From Verrucomicrobiaceae bacterium (GTDB lineage Bacteria > Verrucomicrobiota > Verrucomicrobiia > Verrucomicrobiales > Verrucomicrobiaceae), in contig JACKQF010000002.1 in the NCBI GenBank assembly GCA_024232965.1, positions 986,210-1,050,209 on the forward strand: DNA of 64,000 bases. Direction: 5' to 3'. A program made the translations under genes and the position numbers. Positions 34,001 through 43,200 of the stretch are shown in pieces. Below the pieces are notes generated by a model, which saw only the letters and a list, made by a program, of their open reading frames with translations, searched no databases and was not told the DNA's origin. Positions within the stretch are counted from its first letter, which is position 1; every line of letters begins with the position of its first letter.

Positions 34001-34744
34001 CTAAAAAGTCCAGCGTAACCCTGCAGAGGCATACGCGCCCAAACGATCCCACGGTGTGTAGGGATCTGTACCAAATCCAACGGTCGCTTCGACGCTGTCC
34101 GTCAGGTCAAAGGTGTACTCCAGACCGATGAATAGTGCGCGACCTGCGTCAGGATCTTCATTGGTGGCCATCCAGATACTGAGACTCAGAGAATCTTCCT
34201 CATCCGGCATCCAACCCGTGAGCCAAGTGGCCCAAAGGGTGAGCGATCCGTATCCAGCAAGGTAGCCCTCATCAGGCGAGGTGGCGAAGGAGCCACCCAC
34301 ATTCGCCCCAACCCACCATTCATCCGTCAGACCTTTGACAAAGCTGACCTCGGGACTCAGATCCCATCCCGTCGAGGCGAGGTAAGAGTGCGCATCGATC
34401 TCCAGACTGGCATTGACGTAGAATCGAGCGTCATTGTCTCGCCACAACGCTTTGCCAAGCTCCAGGGTAGTGTAGGCGTCCTGCGTCATTCGCCAGCCCG
34501 ACTTAAAATCGGTGTAGGTATCAAAGGTCAGGCTGACCCATTCCTCCAGATTTCCCCACTCCACTTCGGTGCCGTAGTGAAAGGCCGAAGTGCGGAACCG
34601 ACTGCCATCGTAGTCGAAGGTGACATCGACACTGAGACCAGCCTCGTGCTGATCCCACGCACGGCGGGCATGGCTGGTGCAGGTGCCCGCGAGCATCAGC
34701 ACCAGACCCAGCCAGGCCATGGCAGATCTGTGGAAGTACTGCAT
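34001..34744 (-). CDS. Outer-membrane-type beta-barrel protein
   Basis: 247 residues with signal peptide (MAWLGLVLMLAGTCTSHA within the first 26 residues). The mature sequence alternates hydrophobic and polar residues with many aromatic ends (FRTSAFHYGTEVEWGNLEEWVSLTFDTYTDF) and closes with SAGLRWTF, the C-terminal Phe signature of outer-membrane barrels. It follows the DUF4266 lipoprotein gene by 8 bp and is the last gene of the ApbE/DUF3570 cluster. Substrate unknown. Confidence 0.75.
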   Translation of the reverse strand: MQYFHRSAMAWLGLVLMLAGTCTSHARRAWDQHEAGLSVDVTFDYDGSRFRTSAFHYGTEVEWGNLEEWVSLTFDTYTDFKSGWRMTQDAYTTLELGKALWRDNDARFYVNASLEIDAHSYLASTGWDLSPEVSFVKGLTDEWWVGANVGGSFATSPDEGYLAGYGSLTLWATWLTGWMPDEEDSLSLSIWMATNEDPDAGRALFIGLEYTFDLTDSVEATVGFGTDPYTPWDRLGAYASAGLRWTF

Positions 34745-34752
34745 TGTGCCAC

Positions 34753-34968
34753 TCAGTTACAACCGCAACCACCACCACCCACACCACGGCCACCAGCAAA
34801 GGCTTCCCGTGTGAACCAGACGTGTTCAGAGATGGAGTCCGTCAAAGGATCACGGCCTGGGATCATGAGATAATCCGCTAGATGACCGCGCTCCCACGGT
34901 TTCACATGAGTGCAGGAGGAAAAGGCGCTGAGGGCGCTGAGGCAGAGGAGGAATCGGAGTGTCTTCAT
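34753..34968 (-). CDS. DUF4266 lipoprotein
   Basis: 71 residues. Leader MKTLRFLLCLSALSAFSSC gives a lipobox with Cys19. The rest matches the DUF4266 pattern: WERGHLADYLMIPGRDPLTDSISEHVWFTREAFAGGRGVGGGGCGCN, ending in a glycine run and a C-terminal CGCN. To my knowledge such proteins co-occur with DUF3570 barrels, ApbE flavin transferases and thioredoxins, exactly as here, but their biochemical role is not settled. Confidence 0.9.
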   Translation of the reverse strand: MKTLRFLLCLSALSAFSSCTHVKPWERGHLADYLMIPGRDPLTDSISEHVWFTREAFAGGRGVGGGGCGCN

Positions 34969-35009
34969 CGAAAAAGGAGAAGGTGTCTGTGGGTTACTGA
35001 GAAACGGTA

Positions 35010-35513
35010 TTAGCCGAGCAAGGCATTGATCTGCGCGAGCAACTTGGCTTCATCCTTGGCGTGAAAGCCACTGTGCGCATGACGGATGACGCCCTGCCGA
35101 TCAATCATGAAGGAGGACGGCATCGTGCTGACATCAGCAGCAGCGACAAGCTTGTGGGCGGCGTCACGAACGACGGGGAATTGCACGGTATTCTTTTTGA
35201 GGAAGGTCTGCATCGCCGCCGCATCGTCATCGACGTTCACGCCCAAGACGATAAAACCACGCGCGCCCAGTTCCTGGTGCCAGCGGTTGATCACGGGGAA
35301 GGAAGCCTTGCAGGGTGCGCACCACGAGGCCCAAAAGTCGAGATAAACGACCTTACCCGCCAGCTTTGGCAAAACGCCCTCAAGACCGAAGGCGCCGAGA
35401 TCCGGAAGATGCGCTCCTTCCTTCCAGCCAGCAGCCAGGACGGAGGTGGATGTAGCGGAGAAAGCAGCGCCACAGAGGGCAGCAGTGCGTTGAATGAAGT
35501 GACGACGATTCAT
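35010..35513 (-). CDS. TlpA-like periplasmic thioredoxin with Tat signal
   Basis: 167 residues from ATG 35513 (MNRRHFIQRTAALCGAAFSATSTSVLA), a twin-arginine type signal (RRHFIQ). The thioredoxin fold carries the redox pair in FWASWCAPCKASFPVI and the cis-Pro in STMPSSFMID. Members reduce or deliver disulfides in the periplasm. Its place between ApbE and DUF4266 suggests it serves the Cys of that lipoprotein or the maturation of the cluster's products (inference). Confidence 0.9.
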   Translation of the reverse strand: MNRRHFIQRTAALCGAAFSATSTSVLAAGWKEGAHLPDLGAFGLEGVLPKLAGKVVYLDFWASWCAPCKASFPVINRWHQELGARGFIVLGVNVDDDAAAMQTFLKKNTVQFPVVRDAAHKLVAAADVSTMPSSFMIDRQGVIRHAHSGFHAKDEAKLLAQINALLG

Positions 35514-35566
35514 GATGTTGATGTGGTTTGAGTTGATGAGTTTGGGGTAAAGATTGAGTGCAGAGA

Positions 35567-36574
35567 TCATTCGTCTTCCCAGTCCTTCGGTAGGACGGAG
35601 CGGCGAAAGCCCCGCGTTTCGAGGATGCGGCCATTGCTCCACACACAGCCCTGCACACCTGGCGTGCGCTCCAGCATGGTGACAGCATCAGAACCGCCGA
35701 TGATCATGGCAGAGGTAGCGAGCAACCCCGCCTCCGTGCAGCGACTGGCGATGACAGTTACGGCACGCGTTCCATTGGCGACTGGCCAGCCGGTGCGGCA
35801 ATCGAGGATGTGTCCATAGGTGCGGCCATCGTGCTGGAAGCAGCGCCGATAGTCGCCGGAGGTCGCAACGGCTGCGCGATCCTTGAGCCGGATGCCACAG
35901 TGCGATTTCTCGTTTTCCAGGGGGTCTTCGAGTCCGACATACCAACCACCACCCTCGGGTGGTTCACCTTGGACTGCAATGTCGCCACCGAGATCCACCA
36001 TGACGTGCTGGATCCCGCAGGCCGTTGCCAATTGCTTCAGGCAATCAACTGCGAATTCTTTGCCGACACCGCCGAAGTCGAGCATCATGCCCTTCTTGGG
36101 CAAGAAGATGCGGCCTGGAGTACGCTCGATGGTCTTCCAGCCAACGAGTTGCCTTGCCTCTGCGATCTCCCCGTCTGTTGGAAGGCCATCGTGCTTGCGC
36201 TTCCAGTCCCATAACCGACTCAGCGGCAAAGACGTCGCGTCAAAGGCACCTTCGGAGACGAAGTGGCTATGGCCGCAGAGATCTAGTAGCACATCCGTTT
36301 CCGGATGAATCTCTGTCCACTGGATGCCAGCGTTGGCATTGATGCGACTGATCTCGCTGTCAGGCAGGAAGCGGGAATGGCGCGCCTCAAAATTGGCCAA
36401 CCACTCAAACGCACGGGAACAAAATGCCTGCGCCACCTCGAAATTCACCGCAGAGAAGTACAACTCGCACTCGGAACCGAGGGCAAAGAAGGGCACTTCA
36501 AAGAAGCCATCGTCGATCTCCTCAATAAGAGATTTCGACAGGCGCTGACGGAGCATATCCAGGCTGGCACTCAT
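35567..36574 (-). CDS. apbE: FAD:protein FMN transferase (ApbE family)
   Basis: 335 residues from ATG 36574 (MSASLDMLRQRLSKS). ApbE landmarks are INANAG near residue 80, GAFDATSLPLSRLW, LDFGGVGKEFAVD, VDLGGDIAV, AVATSGDYRR and YGHILDCRTGWPVANG, followed by the metal-binding region near ATSAMIIGG. ApbE covalently attaches FMN to a Ser/Thr in extracytoplasmic proteins. No signal peptide is evident, unlike many homologues. The acceptor is not obvious in this window: no classical D-[ST]-x-T motif was noticed by eye in the neighbours. Confidence 0.9.
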   Translation of the reverse strand: MSASLDMLRQRLSKSLIEEIDDGFFEVPFFALGSECELYFSAVNFEVAQAFCSRAFEWLANFEARHSRFLPDSEISRINANAGIQWTEIHPETDVLLDLCGHSHFVSEGAFDATSLPLSRLWDWKRKHDGLPTDGEIAEARQLVGWKTIERTPGRIFLPKKGMMLDFGGVGKEFAVDCLKQLATACGIQHVMVDLGGDIAVQGEPPEGGGWYVGLEDPLENEKSHCGIRLKDRAAVATSGDYRRCFQHDGRTYGHILDCRTGWPVANGTRAVTVIASRCTEAGLLATSAMIIGGSDAVTMLERTPGVQGCVWSNGRILETRGFRRSVLPKDWEDE

Positions 36575-36587
36575 GACCGTAAGGTGA

Positions 36588-37694
36588 TCAGAAGGTGAAG
36601 TGCACACCCGCGGTGATACTGTGCGCATCCGGATAGGCAGACTGCGAGGTGCGGCCATCGGTGCCCCTGCTGATGTAGCGCTCGTATCCGAGATCAACCG
36701 CGAATCGGTCCGTCACATTCCAGCGCATTTGCAGGCCCAAATTGAATGTCTGCTCAGCAGAGACGCGATAGTCCGAGGAGTAGTAACGGGGGTCGCCACT
36801 GAACTCCAGATCGTAGTAATCCGCTGCGGATTGATCATAGAACCGGAAGCTGGGGCGCAGCACCAAGCGCTTCTCAAAGAAGTACTTGTAGAAGGCAATC
36901 ATCGCCGTGTGGGAGACGATACCGTGATCGTTGTGCCCAAATCGATAGGACACTTCTACACTGGCATCGAGCGGCTCGATATAGTGGGTGAGTTGGGTGA
37001 AGATGATCTGCTCCAACTTGCGACCGGGGCGTTGTTCATAATAGACATCGCCATCGATCAAGACGCGTTTGTAGGGGTCGCTCAAAAATCCCTGTTTCAA
37101 GCCAAGACCGACGTTGAAGTTGAGGAGGGTGTTGGGTCCCAAGACTTGGTTGATCCCAACAAGCCAGTCGTAAGCGCGCTTGGCCTCGCTGAGATTGGAG
37201 CCATTGGCGCCGACGGTGTCTCGCGTGTAAGCAATGCCCAGCACGAGCTCCGTATTCTTTTCGTTCAAAGAGATGGTGTCCTGAAGAGAGGCACCCAGAG
37301 AGAGGTAGTCCGACTCATAGCTGTAGGAAACCCCAGCATTCAAAGAGTGATTGCCGAGCTGCGCAGTCAGGCCCATAGCGGCTGCGTAGCGCTCGTCTTC
37401 CAGATGCACGAGGGGCACTTGGCCGCCGCGTTTATCAGGGGGGATTCCGGTAGGCGATGCTCCAGAAATGACGCTGTAAAGAAGAGTTCCATCCAGGACG
37501 ACGGTGTCGCTCAGGTCGATGCTGTAGAGCGAGTAGTCAGAGTCCACACGAATGCGGTCATTGTCTTCCTGGTAGTATTGATAGCGCGTGTCGAATACCG
37601 TCTCCGACATGGCCGCAACAGTGAGATAGATGGAAATGATCCCGGCTAGGACCCAAGTGCGATTGGATGTGCGGGCGCAAGTGTGAGGACGCAT
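36588..37694 (-). CDS. DUF3570 outer-membrane beta-barrel protein
   Basis: 368 residues. Signal sequence VLAGIISIYLTVAAMS within the first 30 residues, then the DUF3570 start SETVFDTRYQYYQEDNDRIRVDSDYSLYSIDLSDTVVLDGTLLYSVISGASP. Repeated amphipathic strands end with AHSITAGVHFTF, a C-terminal aromatic barrel signature. It precedes apbE by 13 bp and forms the redox cluster with the thioredoxin and DUF4266 genes. Cargo unknown. Confidence 0.9.
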   Translation of the reverse strand: MRPHTCARTSNRTWVLAGIISIYLTVAAMSETVFDTRYQYYQEDNDRIRVDSDYSLYSIDLSDTVVLDGTLLYSVISGASPTGIPPDKRGGQVPLVHLEDERYAAAMGLTAQLGNHSLNAGVSYSYESDYLSLGASLQDTISLNEKNTELVLGIAYTRDTVGANGSNLSEAKRAYDWLVGINQVLGPNTLLNFNVGLGLKQGFLSDPYKRVLIDGDVYYEQRPGRKLEQIIFTQLTHYIEPLDASVEVSYRFGHNDHGIVSHTAMIAFYKYFFEKRLVLRPSFRFYDQSAADYYDLEFSGDPRYYSSDYRVSAEQTFNLGLQMRWNVTDRFAVDLGYERYISRGTDGRTSQSAYPDAHSITAGVHFTF

Positions 37695-37740
37695 AGATTG
37701 TCAGAGGAGCGAAGGTATGGACGAAGGGTGGAAGAACTGA

Positions 37741-37776
37741 GCGGTGGCCGAACTCAAAGAAAAATTCGGCCACCGC
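37741..37776 (-). terminator. Perfect 12-bp hairpin between the poly-lysine gene and DUF3570
   Basis: gcggtggccgaa (37741-37752) pairs perfectly with ttcggccaccgc (37765-37776), loop 12 nt. It lies after the stop of the upstream minus-strand gene (37792) and 47 bp before the DUF3570 start. It lacks a T run, so I read it as a partial terminator or RNA-stabilising stem that could raise the dose of the first gene over the rest. Confidence 0.55.
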
Positions 37777-37791
37777 CCCGCCCTGGCTAGC

Positions 37792-38043
37792 TCAGGAGGC
37801 TTTTGACTTTTTCTTCTTTTTCTTCTTTTTCTTTTTCTTCTTCTTCATCTCCTGCGCCTGCGCATCGGAGCCCGCCTCATAGGCTGGGCCATCCTGAACG
37901 GCGAGGGATTCGTCTCCTGGCAATGCATTCCCTTGGTATTCCCCAGCTTGCTTCGTCACAGAGGCGAAAGCTGCTGCTTCGCTCATGCTGACACTGCCGA
38001 GAAAGGCCGAAAGGAAGATCGTAAGTACGAGTCTGCGTTTCAT
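37792..38043 (-). CDS. Small secreted protein with 13-lysine C-terminal tract
   Basis: 83 residues. Signal peptide MKRRLVLTIFLSAFLGSVSMSEAAAFA, an acidic mature part (GDESLAVQDGPAYEAGSDAQAQE), then M followed by 13 consecutive Lys and SKAS. The Lys codons are mixed AAG/AAA, so this is not a simple homopolymer slip. It is the first gene of the DUF3570/ApbE cluster and lies 94 bp from a palindrome that I propose is bound by the divergent OmpR-type regulator. Function unknown. Confidence 0.75.
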   Translation of the reverse strand: MKRRLVLTIFLSAFLGSVSMSEAAAFASVTKQAGEYQGNALPGDESLAVQDGPAYEAGSDAQAQEMKKKKKKKKKKKKKSKAS

Positions 38044-38137
38044 TATTTGTTGCCTTAGTTTGTGTTGTTTGTTTTGTCCGACGTCTGCGTTGTGCTTTCG
38101 TCGTGAGGCATCATCTCATGAGCGCAAGGGATGATCA

Positions 38138-38155
38138 CGTTATCGTTCGGTAATG
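38138..38155. promoter_or_regulatory. Putative response-regulator operator, site 1
   Basis: cgttatcgttcggtaatg: half-sites CGTTATC and GGTAATG separated by 4 bp. Located in the divergent gap, 75 bp before the response regulator gene and 94 bp before the poly-lysine gene. The same pattern recurs at 44814 and 45845. Confidence 0.6.
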
Positions 38156-38230
38156 AACCCTTGGGTGATGTTGTGTTAATGTCTTGCCATACCCAACAGG
38201 GTTCGCTTAACCTCCCTACACCTGACACAA

Positions 38231-38905
38231 ATGACTCTCCTCCTGGCTGAAGACGATCCTGAACTTTCGCGCCAAATCAGCGCGTGGCTGACGAAGAGCG
38301 GTCACGTCGTGACATGCCATGCTAATGGTGATGACGCCTTGAACACTGCTCTCCGTCAAGCTTTTGACGCCGTCATTTTAGATGTGAACATGCCGGGCAA
38401 AGACGGCTTTGAAATCGTGGCTGCTTTGCGTGCCGACAATGATTTGGTGCCAGTGCTTTTTTTGACTGCTCGCGATAGCGTGACGGATCGGGTGCGCGGT
38501 CTATCTTCGGGTGGCGATGATTACCTGACGAAGCCCTTCGCCATGGAAGAACTCGGTGCACGGCTTGAAGCGCTGAACCGTCGTTACCAGCAGTCTGCCA
38601 CCGGGCAGCGACGCATCGGCGAATGGATCTTGGATACACGTCAGCGGCGCCTGCGCAGCCCAACAGATTTTATCGATCTCCAACCTCGTGAATGTGCGCT
38701 TTTGGAACTTTTTCTGGATCACGAAGGGCGGACGCTCACCAAGAAGTTTCTGCTCGACAAGGTGTGGGACATCCGCTTCGATCCTGGCACGAACGTGGTC
38801 GATGCAATGATCTGCCGCCTGAGACGCAAGCTGGATGCGCCCGGCCATGCGACCTGCATCCAGACTGTGCGCGGCAAGGGATATGTTTTCAAAGCTCTTT
38901 CCTGA
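38231..38905 (+). CDS. OmpR/PhoB-family response regulator
   Basis: 224 residues. Receiver domain 1-115 with acidic pocket LLAEDDP, phospho-acceptor Asp in DAVILDVNMPG and Lys in YLTKPF. The winged-helix DNA-binding domain (about 128-222) has LQPRECALLELFLDHEGRTLTKKFLLDKVWD and ends QTVRGKGYVFKAL. The downstream kinase gene overlaps it by 23 nt, so they form one unit. Given the nearby CzcA-type pump and the shared palindromes, I infer that it answers to a metal or redox cue. Confidence 0.95.
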   Translation: MTLLLAEDDPELSRQISAWLTKSGHVVTCHANGDDALNTALRQAFDAVILDVNMPGKDGFEIVAALRADNDLVPVLFLTARDSVTDRVRGLSSGGDDYLTKPFAMEELGARLEALNRRYQQSATGQRRIGEWILDTRQRRLRSPTDFIDLQPRECALLELFLDHEGRTLTKKFLLDKVWDIRFDPGTNVVDAMICRLRRKLDAPGHATCIQTVRGKGYVFKALS

Positions 38906-40271
38906 TCACACCTCCTCCACCTGGAGGTTGGTGGTGCTGCAGGCCATAACCATCGGCACCAGTATTGCCCTCTGTCTGACGCTAGCAGGTTGGGCGCTTC
39001 ACCGCGATCTTGATGAGATGGGCCGCAAAGTCGTCCTAGACGATCTGGGGGAGCATGCCGTGTTTTATGAGCAAGAGGGCATCGCCGGCGTACAGCGTCT
39101 TTTTGCCTCGGGACAGCACAACGATGATGACGTGCTCCGACTCGTTAGTGCGGATGGAAAAGTACTCTTTGATCATCATCCGACTGCAGCGGGCAACTTC
39201 CACTGGCCGGACTCATCCCATCTCCGGAAGCTGGCCAACGTGAAGGGGCTCGTCACCATTGAGCACCCTGAAAATGATGAACACATTCTCATTGGGAGGG
39301 TGGTCCTGAACGATGGCGCCATCCTTTGGTATGGCCGCATGGACGCTGCAGATCGTGAGTATCTTGGCCACATCCGCGACTATCTCTGGATCGCTGGTAT
39401 CGCTGCCGCCGTCATCGCATTGATTCCTGTCTTTTGGTACGGCGGCCAAGTTCTGCGCCCCGTACGCAGCATGATTGCCAGCGCACAAAAGCTGGCGAGA
39501 GGCACCGGAGACGCACGGCTTGAGGCCCCCAGCGCAGTGCCAGAGCTGCGCGAATTTGCCGCAGCCTTCAACAAGGTGCTGGATCGCAATGCCAACCTCA
39601 CCCTGGAACTGCAGGCGGCGAACGATCACCTCGCGCATGAGTTGCGCACGCCTCTAGCCCGCATCCGTGGCAACTTGGAGGCATTTCAAGATCACACCAT
39701 TGACGAGGCCGGACGCGAGGCCGCCGCACGCGGCATTGATGAGATCGATCGTGCAACGACGCTGGTGCAAACCATTCTCAACATTCGTGCCGGTGAGCAC
39801 AATGCGCTAATGCTTCACCGCGAACGCACATCGCTACGCACCCTTCTGGAGAGCATCATCGATCTCTACATGCCCTCAGCAGAAGAGCGCCAGCAGAACC
39901 TGCATTTGGAAGCAGAGACCGACAGCATCATGGAGGTGGACACGCAACGTCTCGTGCAGGCGATCACCAACCTTTTGGACAACGCATTGGGCTGCACCCC
40001 GAAGGGCGGCGACATCATTGTGCGATTGGAGACAACGCCGGGCGTCACGACCATCAGCGTCCTCGACTCCGGCCCCGGTATTGCTAAAGAGGAGATGGAG
40101 CAGATCTGGGAGCGCTTCGTGCGGGGCTCTGCCGCTGCACACTCATCCGGCCCAGGGATGGGCCTGGGACTAAGCCTGGTGCGCGCCGTGGCCACCGCTC
40201 ATGGCGGCAAGACCGGCTGTCGGAACCGCGACACCGGCGGAGCTGAATTCTGGATCCAACTCCGAGGCTGA
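38883..40271 (+). CDS. Membrane sensor histidine kinase
   Basis: 462 residues from ATG 38883. Two membrane helices (about residues 12-38 and 163-187) enclose a periplasmic sensor of about 125 residues rich in Asp and His (GQHNDDDVLRLV, LFDHHPTAAGNFHWPDSSH). A HAMP-like region follows, then the phospho-acceptor His in LAHELRTPLARI, N box NLLDNAL, G1 DSGPGIAKEE and G2 GMGLGLSLV. Its last 102 nt overlap the 3' end of the convergent RND pump gene. Confidence 0.95.
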   Translation: MFSKLFPDHTSSTWRLVVLQAITIGTSIALCLTLAGWALHRDLDEMGRKVVLDDLGEHAVFYEQEGIAGVQRLFASGQHNDDDVLRLVSADGKVLFDHHPTAAGNFHWPDSSHLRKLANVKGLVTIEHPENDEHILIGRVVLNDGAILWYGRMDAADREYLGHIRDYLWIAGIAAAVIALIPVFWYGGQVLRPVRSMIASAQKLARGTGDARLEAPSAVPELREFAAAFNKVLDRNANLTLELQAANDHLAHELRTPLARIRGNLEAFQDHTIDEAGREAAARGIDEIDRATTLVQTILNIRAGEHNALMLHRERTSLRTLLESIIDLYMPSAEERQQNLHLEAETDSIMEVDTQRLVQAITNLLDNALGCTPKGGDIIVRLETTPGVTTISVLDSGPGIAKEEMEQIWERFVRGSAAAHSSGPGMGLGLSLVRAVATAHGGKTGCRNRDTGGAEFWIQLRG

Positions 40272-43200
40272 TTCGGTCAACTCTCCCAACCAGCGGTAAA
40301 AGAGCGGTAGCAAAATAAGTGTCAGGAAGGTGCTGCTGAGAATGCCACCGATGACAACTGTCGCGAGCGGTCTCTGCACTTCCGCACCCAGGCCCTGAGA
40401 AAGTGCCATCGGCACAAAACCCAGTGATGCGACGAGCGCCGTCATCAGCACCGGGCGCAACCGTTGCAGGCTGCCCTGACGCACGGCCTCCGCACAGCTC
40501 AGGCCTTCGTTACGCATTTGATTGAAGCAACTGATCAACACCACGCCATTCAGCACTGCCACACCGGATAGCGCGATGAAGCCCACCGCCGCACTGATGC
40601 TGAAAGGCAATTGGCGTGCCCAAAGAGCCAGCAATCCACCGGTAATGGCGAAAGGGATGCCTGAATAAACGATCATCGTCTGCCCCACACTGCGGAAGGT
40701 GGCGTGGATCAGCATGAAGATCATCACCAAGGCCGCAGGGACCACCAGCATCAGACGCTCCCGCGCCTCCGCCATGTGTTCGAACTGCCCGCTGAAATCA
40801 ATGCGATAGCCAGGAGGGAACTCGATGACGCCATCGATCTTGCTGCGCACTTCATTCACATAACGCTCCACATCCACGTCCGAAACAAGATCCACATTGA
40901 TGCCCACACGACGCCTCCCGAACTCGCGCCCGATAGCGTCCACCTGCTTAACACTGACAAATTCCGCGAGCTGTCCCAGCGTAACCAACCCACCATCCTG
41001 AGTGCGTACTGGCATGGTCTTGAGCACCTCCGGCTGATTGCGGAGCTTTTCCGGCAGACGCACAACGATGTCGCGCAGGCGCTCATGTTCGATGAGTGTG
41101 CCGACGATGTTCCCCGCCATCGCCGTGGCGATCGCCGCGTTTACTTGCGCTGCTTCCACATTGTATTTGAGCAGGGAAGCGCGATTGACACGGATCTCCA
41201 ATGCAGGAACGCGACCCTGGGTCTCAAACTCCGCAGAGGCAGTGCCGGGCATGCTCTCCAAAACACCCTTTACCTTTTCTCCAATGCTCTCCATGACGTC
41301 GTAGTCTTCGCCAAAGATCTTCACCGCCAGTTCCGCGCGCGATCCTTCCAGCATCTCGTTGAAACGCATCTGGATCGGCTGCGCAAAATAATAGGTCTGC
41401 TCCGGCACTTCTTTATTCAGTTGCTGGCGGATGATCGCAGCGAGTCGATCCCGAGACACAGGCTTGCCATTTTCTTGCCGCCACTCTTTCTCGGGTTTGT
41501 AAAAAAGGTAGAGATCGTATTCGCCAGGAGACATCGGATCCGTCGCGACCTCGCTGGTTCCGATACGGGCAAAGGCTCGCGTAATCTCGGGCACATGATC
41601 CAACAAATAGCGCTGCGTGAGGCAGCAACGATCCAGCGAAGTCGTGAGATTAGTCTTCGACGATTGATAGACCATCACTGTCCACGAGCCTTCGTTCAAA
41701 GTGGGCACGAATTCCTGCTTCAACGTCATGGCAATGCCAGCCGTCACTGCCATCAACGCCATGACGGCCGCCACTACGATCCAACGCCATTCCCAGGTGG
41801 ACTGAAGCAGCGGAGCGTAAATCCACTTGGCAAACCGCATCAACGCGTTGTCGCCCGCTTTGTGCCCACCCCGCAGTAGCAGTGAGCAAAGCGTCGGCAT
41901 CAGGGTCAGCGCAAGGACCAGAGCGCCGCCCAACGCCAGCATCACCGTGATGGCCATTGGGTGGAACATTTTCCCTTCAATTCCTGTCAACGCCAGGATC
42001 GGCACATACACTAGCGTGATGATTAACACGCCAAAAAACATCGGGCTGCCGACCTGCTTCGCCGCGTCACGCACGGCCTCCATTCGCTCCTGCGCAGTCA
42101 ACGAACGACCTAGCGCAATCTGGCGCTCCGTCTGCACACGGGTCGCATTTTCTACCATCACGACGGCACCATCAATGATCAGCCCAAAGTCCACGGCGCC
42201 GAGGCTCATCAGGTTTCCAGAGACGCCACCAAACGTCATTCCAATCAGGGCAAAGAGAAATGCCAAAGGGATGGCAGTGGCGACGATCAAGGCAGCGCGC
42301 CAGTTTCCCAGCAGCAGCAGTAGCAGCGCTACAACCAGCACAGCACCTTCAAAGAGATTCTTTTTCACCGTATCGATGGTATGGTTCACCACCTCACTGC
42401 GTGTGTATTGAATGCGCAACTTCATGCCTTTGGGCAGTTTTTGCTGCAGCTCTGCCAGTTTCTTTTCTACACGCAGGGAGACGACGCGGCTATTCTCTCC
42501 CACCAGCATCATCACCGTTCCCAGGACGGCTTCGTGCCCGTTTTCTACAGCGCAACCGGTGCGCACTTCGTTGCCGATGCCGACCTCCGCGAGATCCTTG
42601 ACCTTCAGTGGCTCAGCGGCTGCCGCAAACTTCACAGGCAGGTTCGCCAGATCCTCGATACCGGTGGCCTTGCTGACGCCGCGAATCAGCACACGATCCG
42701 TGCCGCTCTCAATCACACCGCCACCCGTGTTGTTCACGTTTTGACCGATCACGTTCGCCAACTCTGCAATCGTCATCCCAGCGGCTCGTAATGCGTCTGG
42801 CTTTGGCAGAATGACAAGCTGCCGCTCGTAGCCGCCGGAGCTATTCACCTCTGCCACACCAGGCACTTGGCGGAGAAAGGGCTTCACCACGTAGTCATTC
42901 ACATCCCGCAGTTCCATCAACTGCTCGTGTCGGGTATGCTTGCGCTCTGGTGCTTCAGAGGTGAAGTCCAGCGTGTAATAGACGATCTCGCCGAGACCCG
43001 TGCTCAGAGGCGAAAGCTTTGGAACCAGATCATGGGCAAGCTCCACCTGCTCCAGCCGCTCGCTCACCAATTGCCGAGCGCGAAAAACATCGGTGCCATC
43101 TTCAAAAACGAGTGTGATCTGGGACAATCGGCTTTTTGTCAGCGAGCGAAATTCCTTGAGTCCCAGCGTGCCCATCAAGGCCTGCTCCATCGGATAAGTG

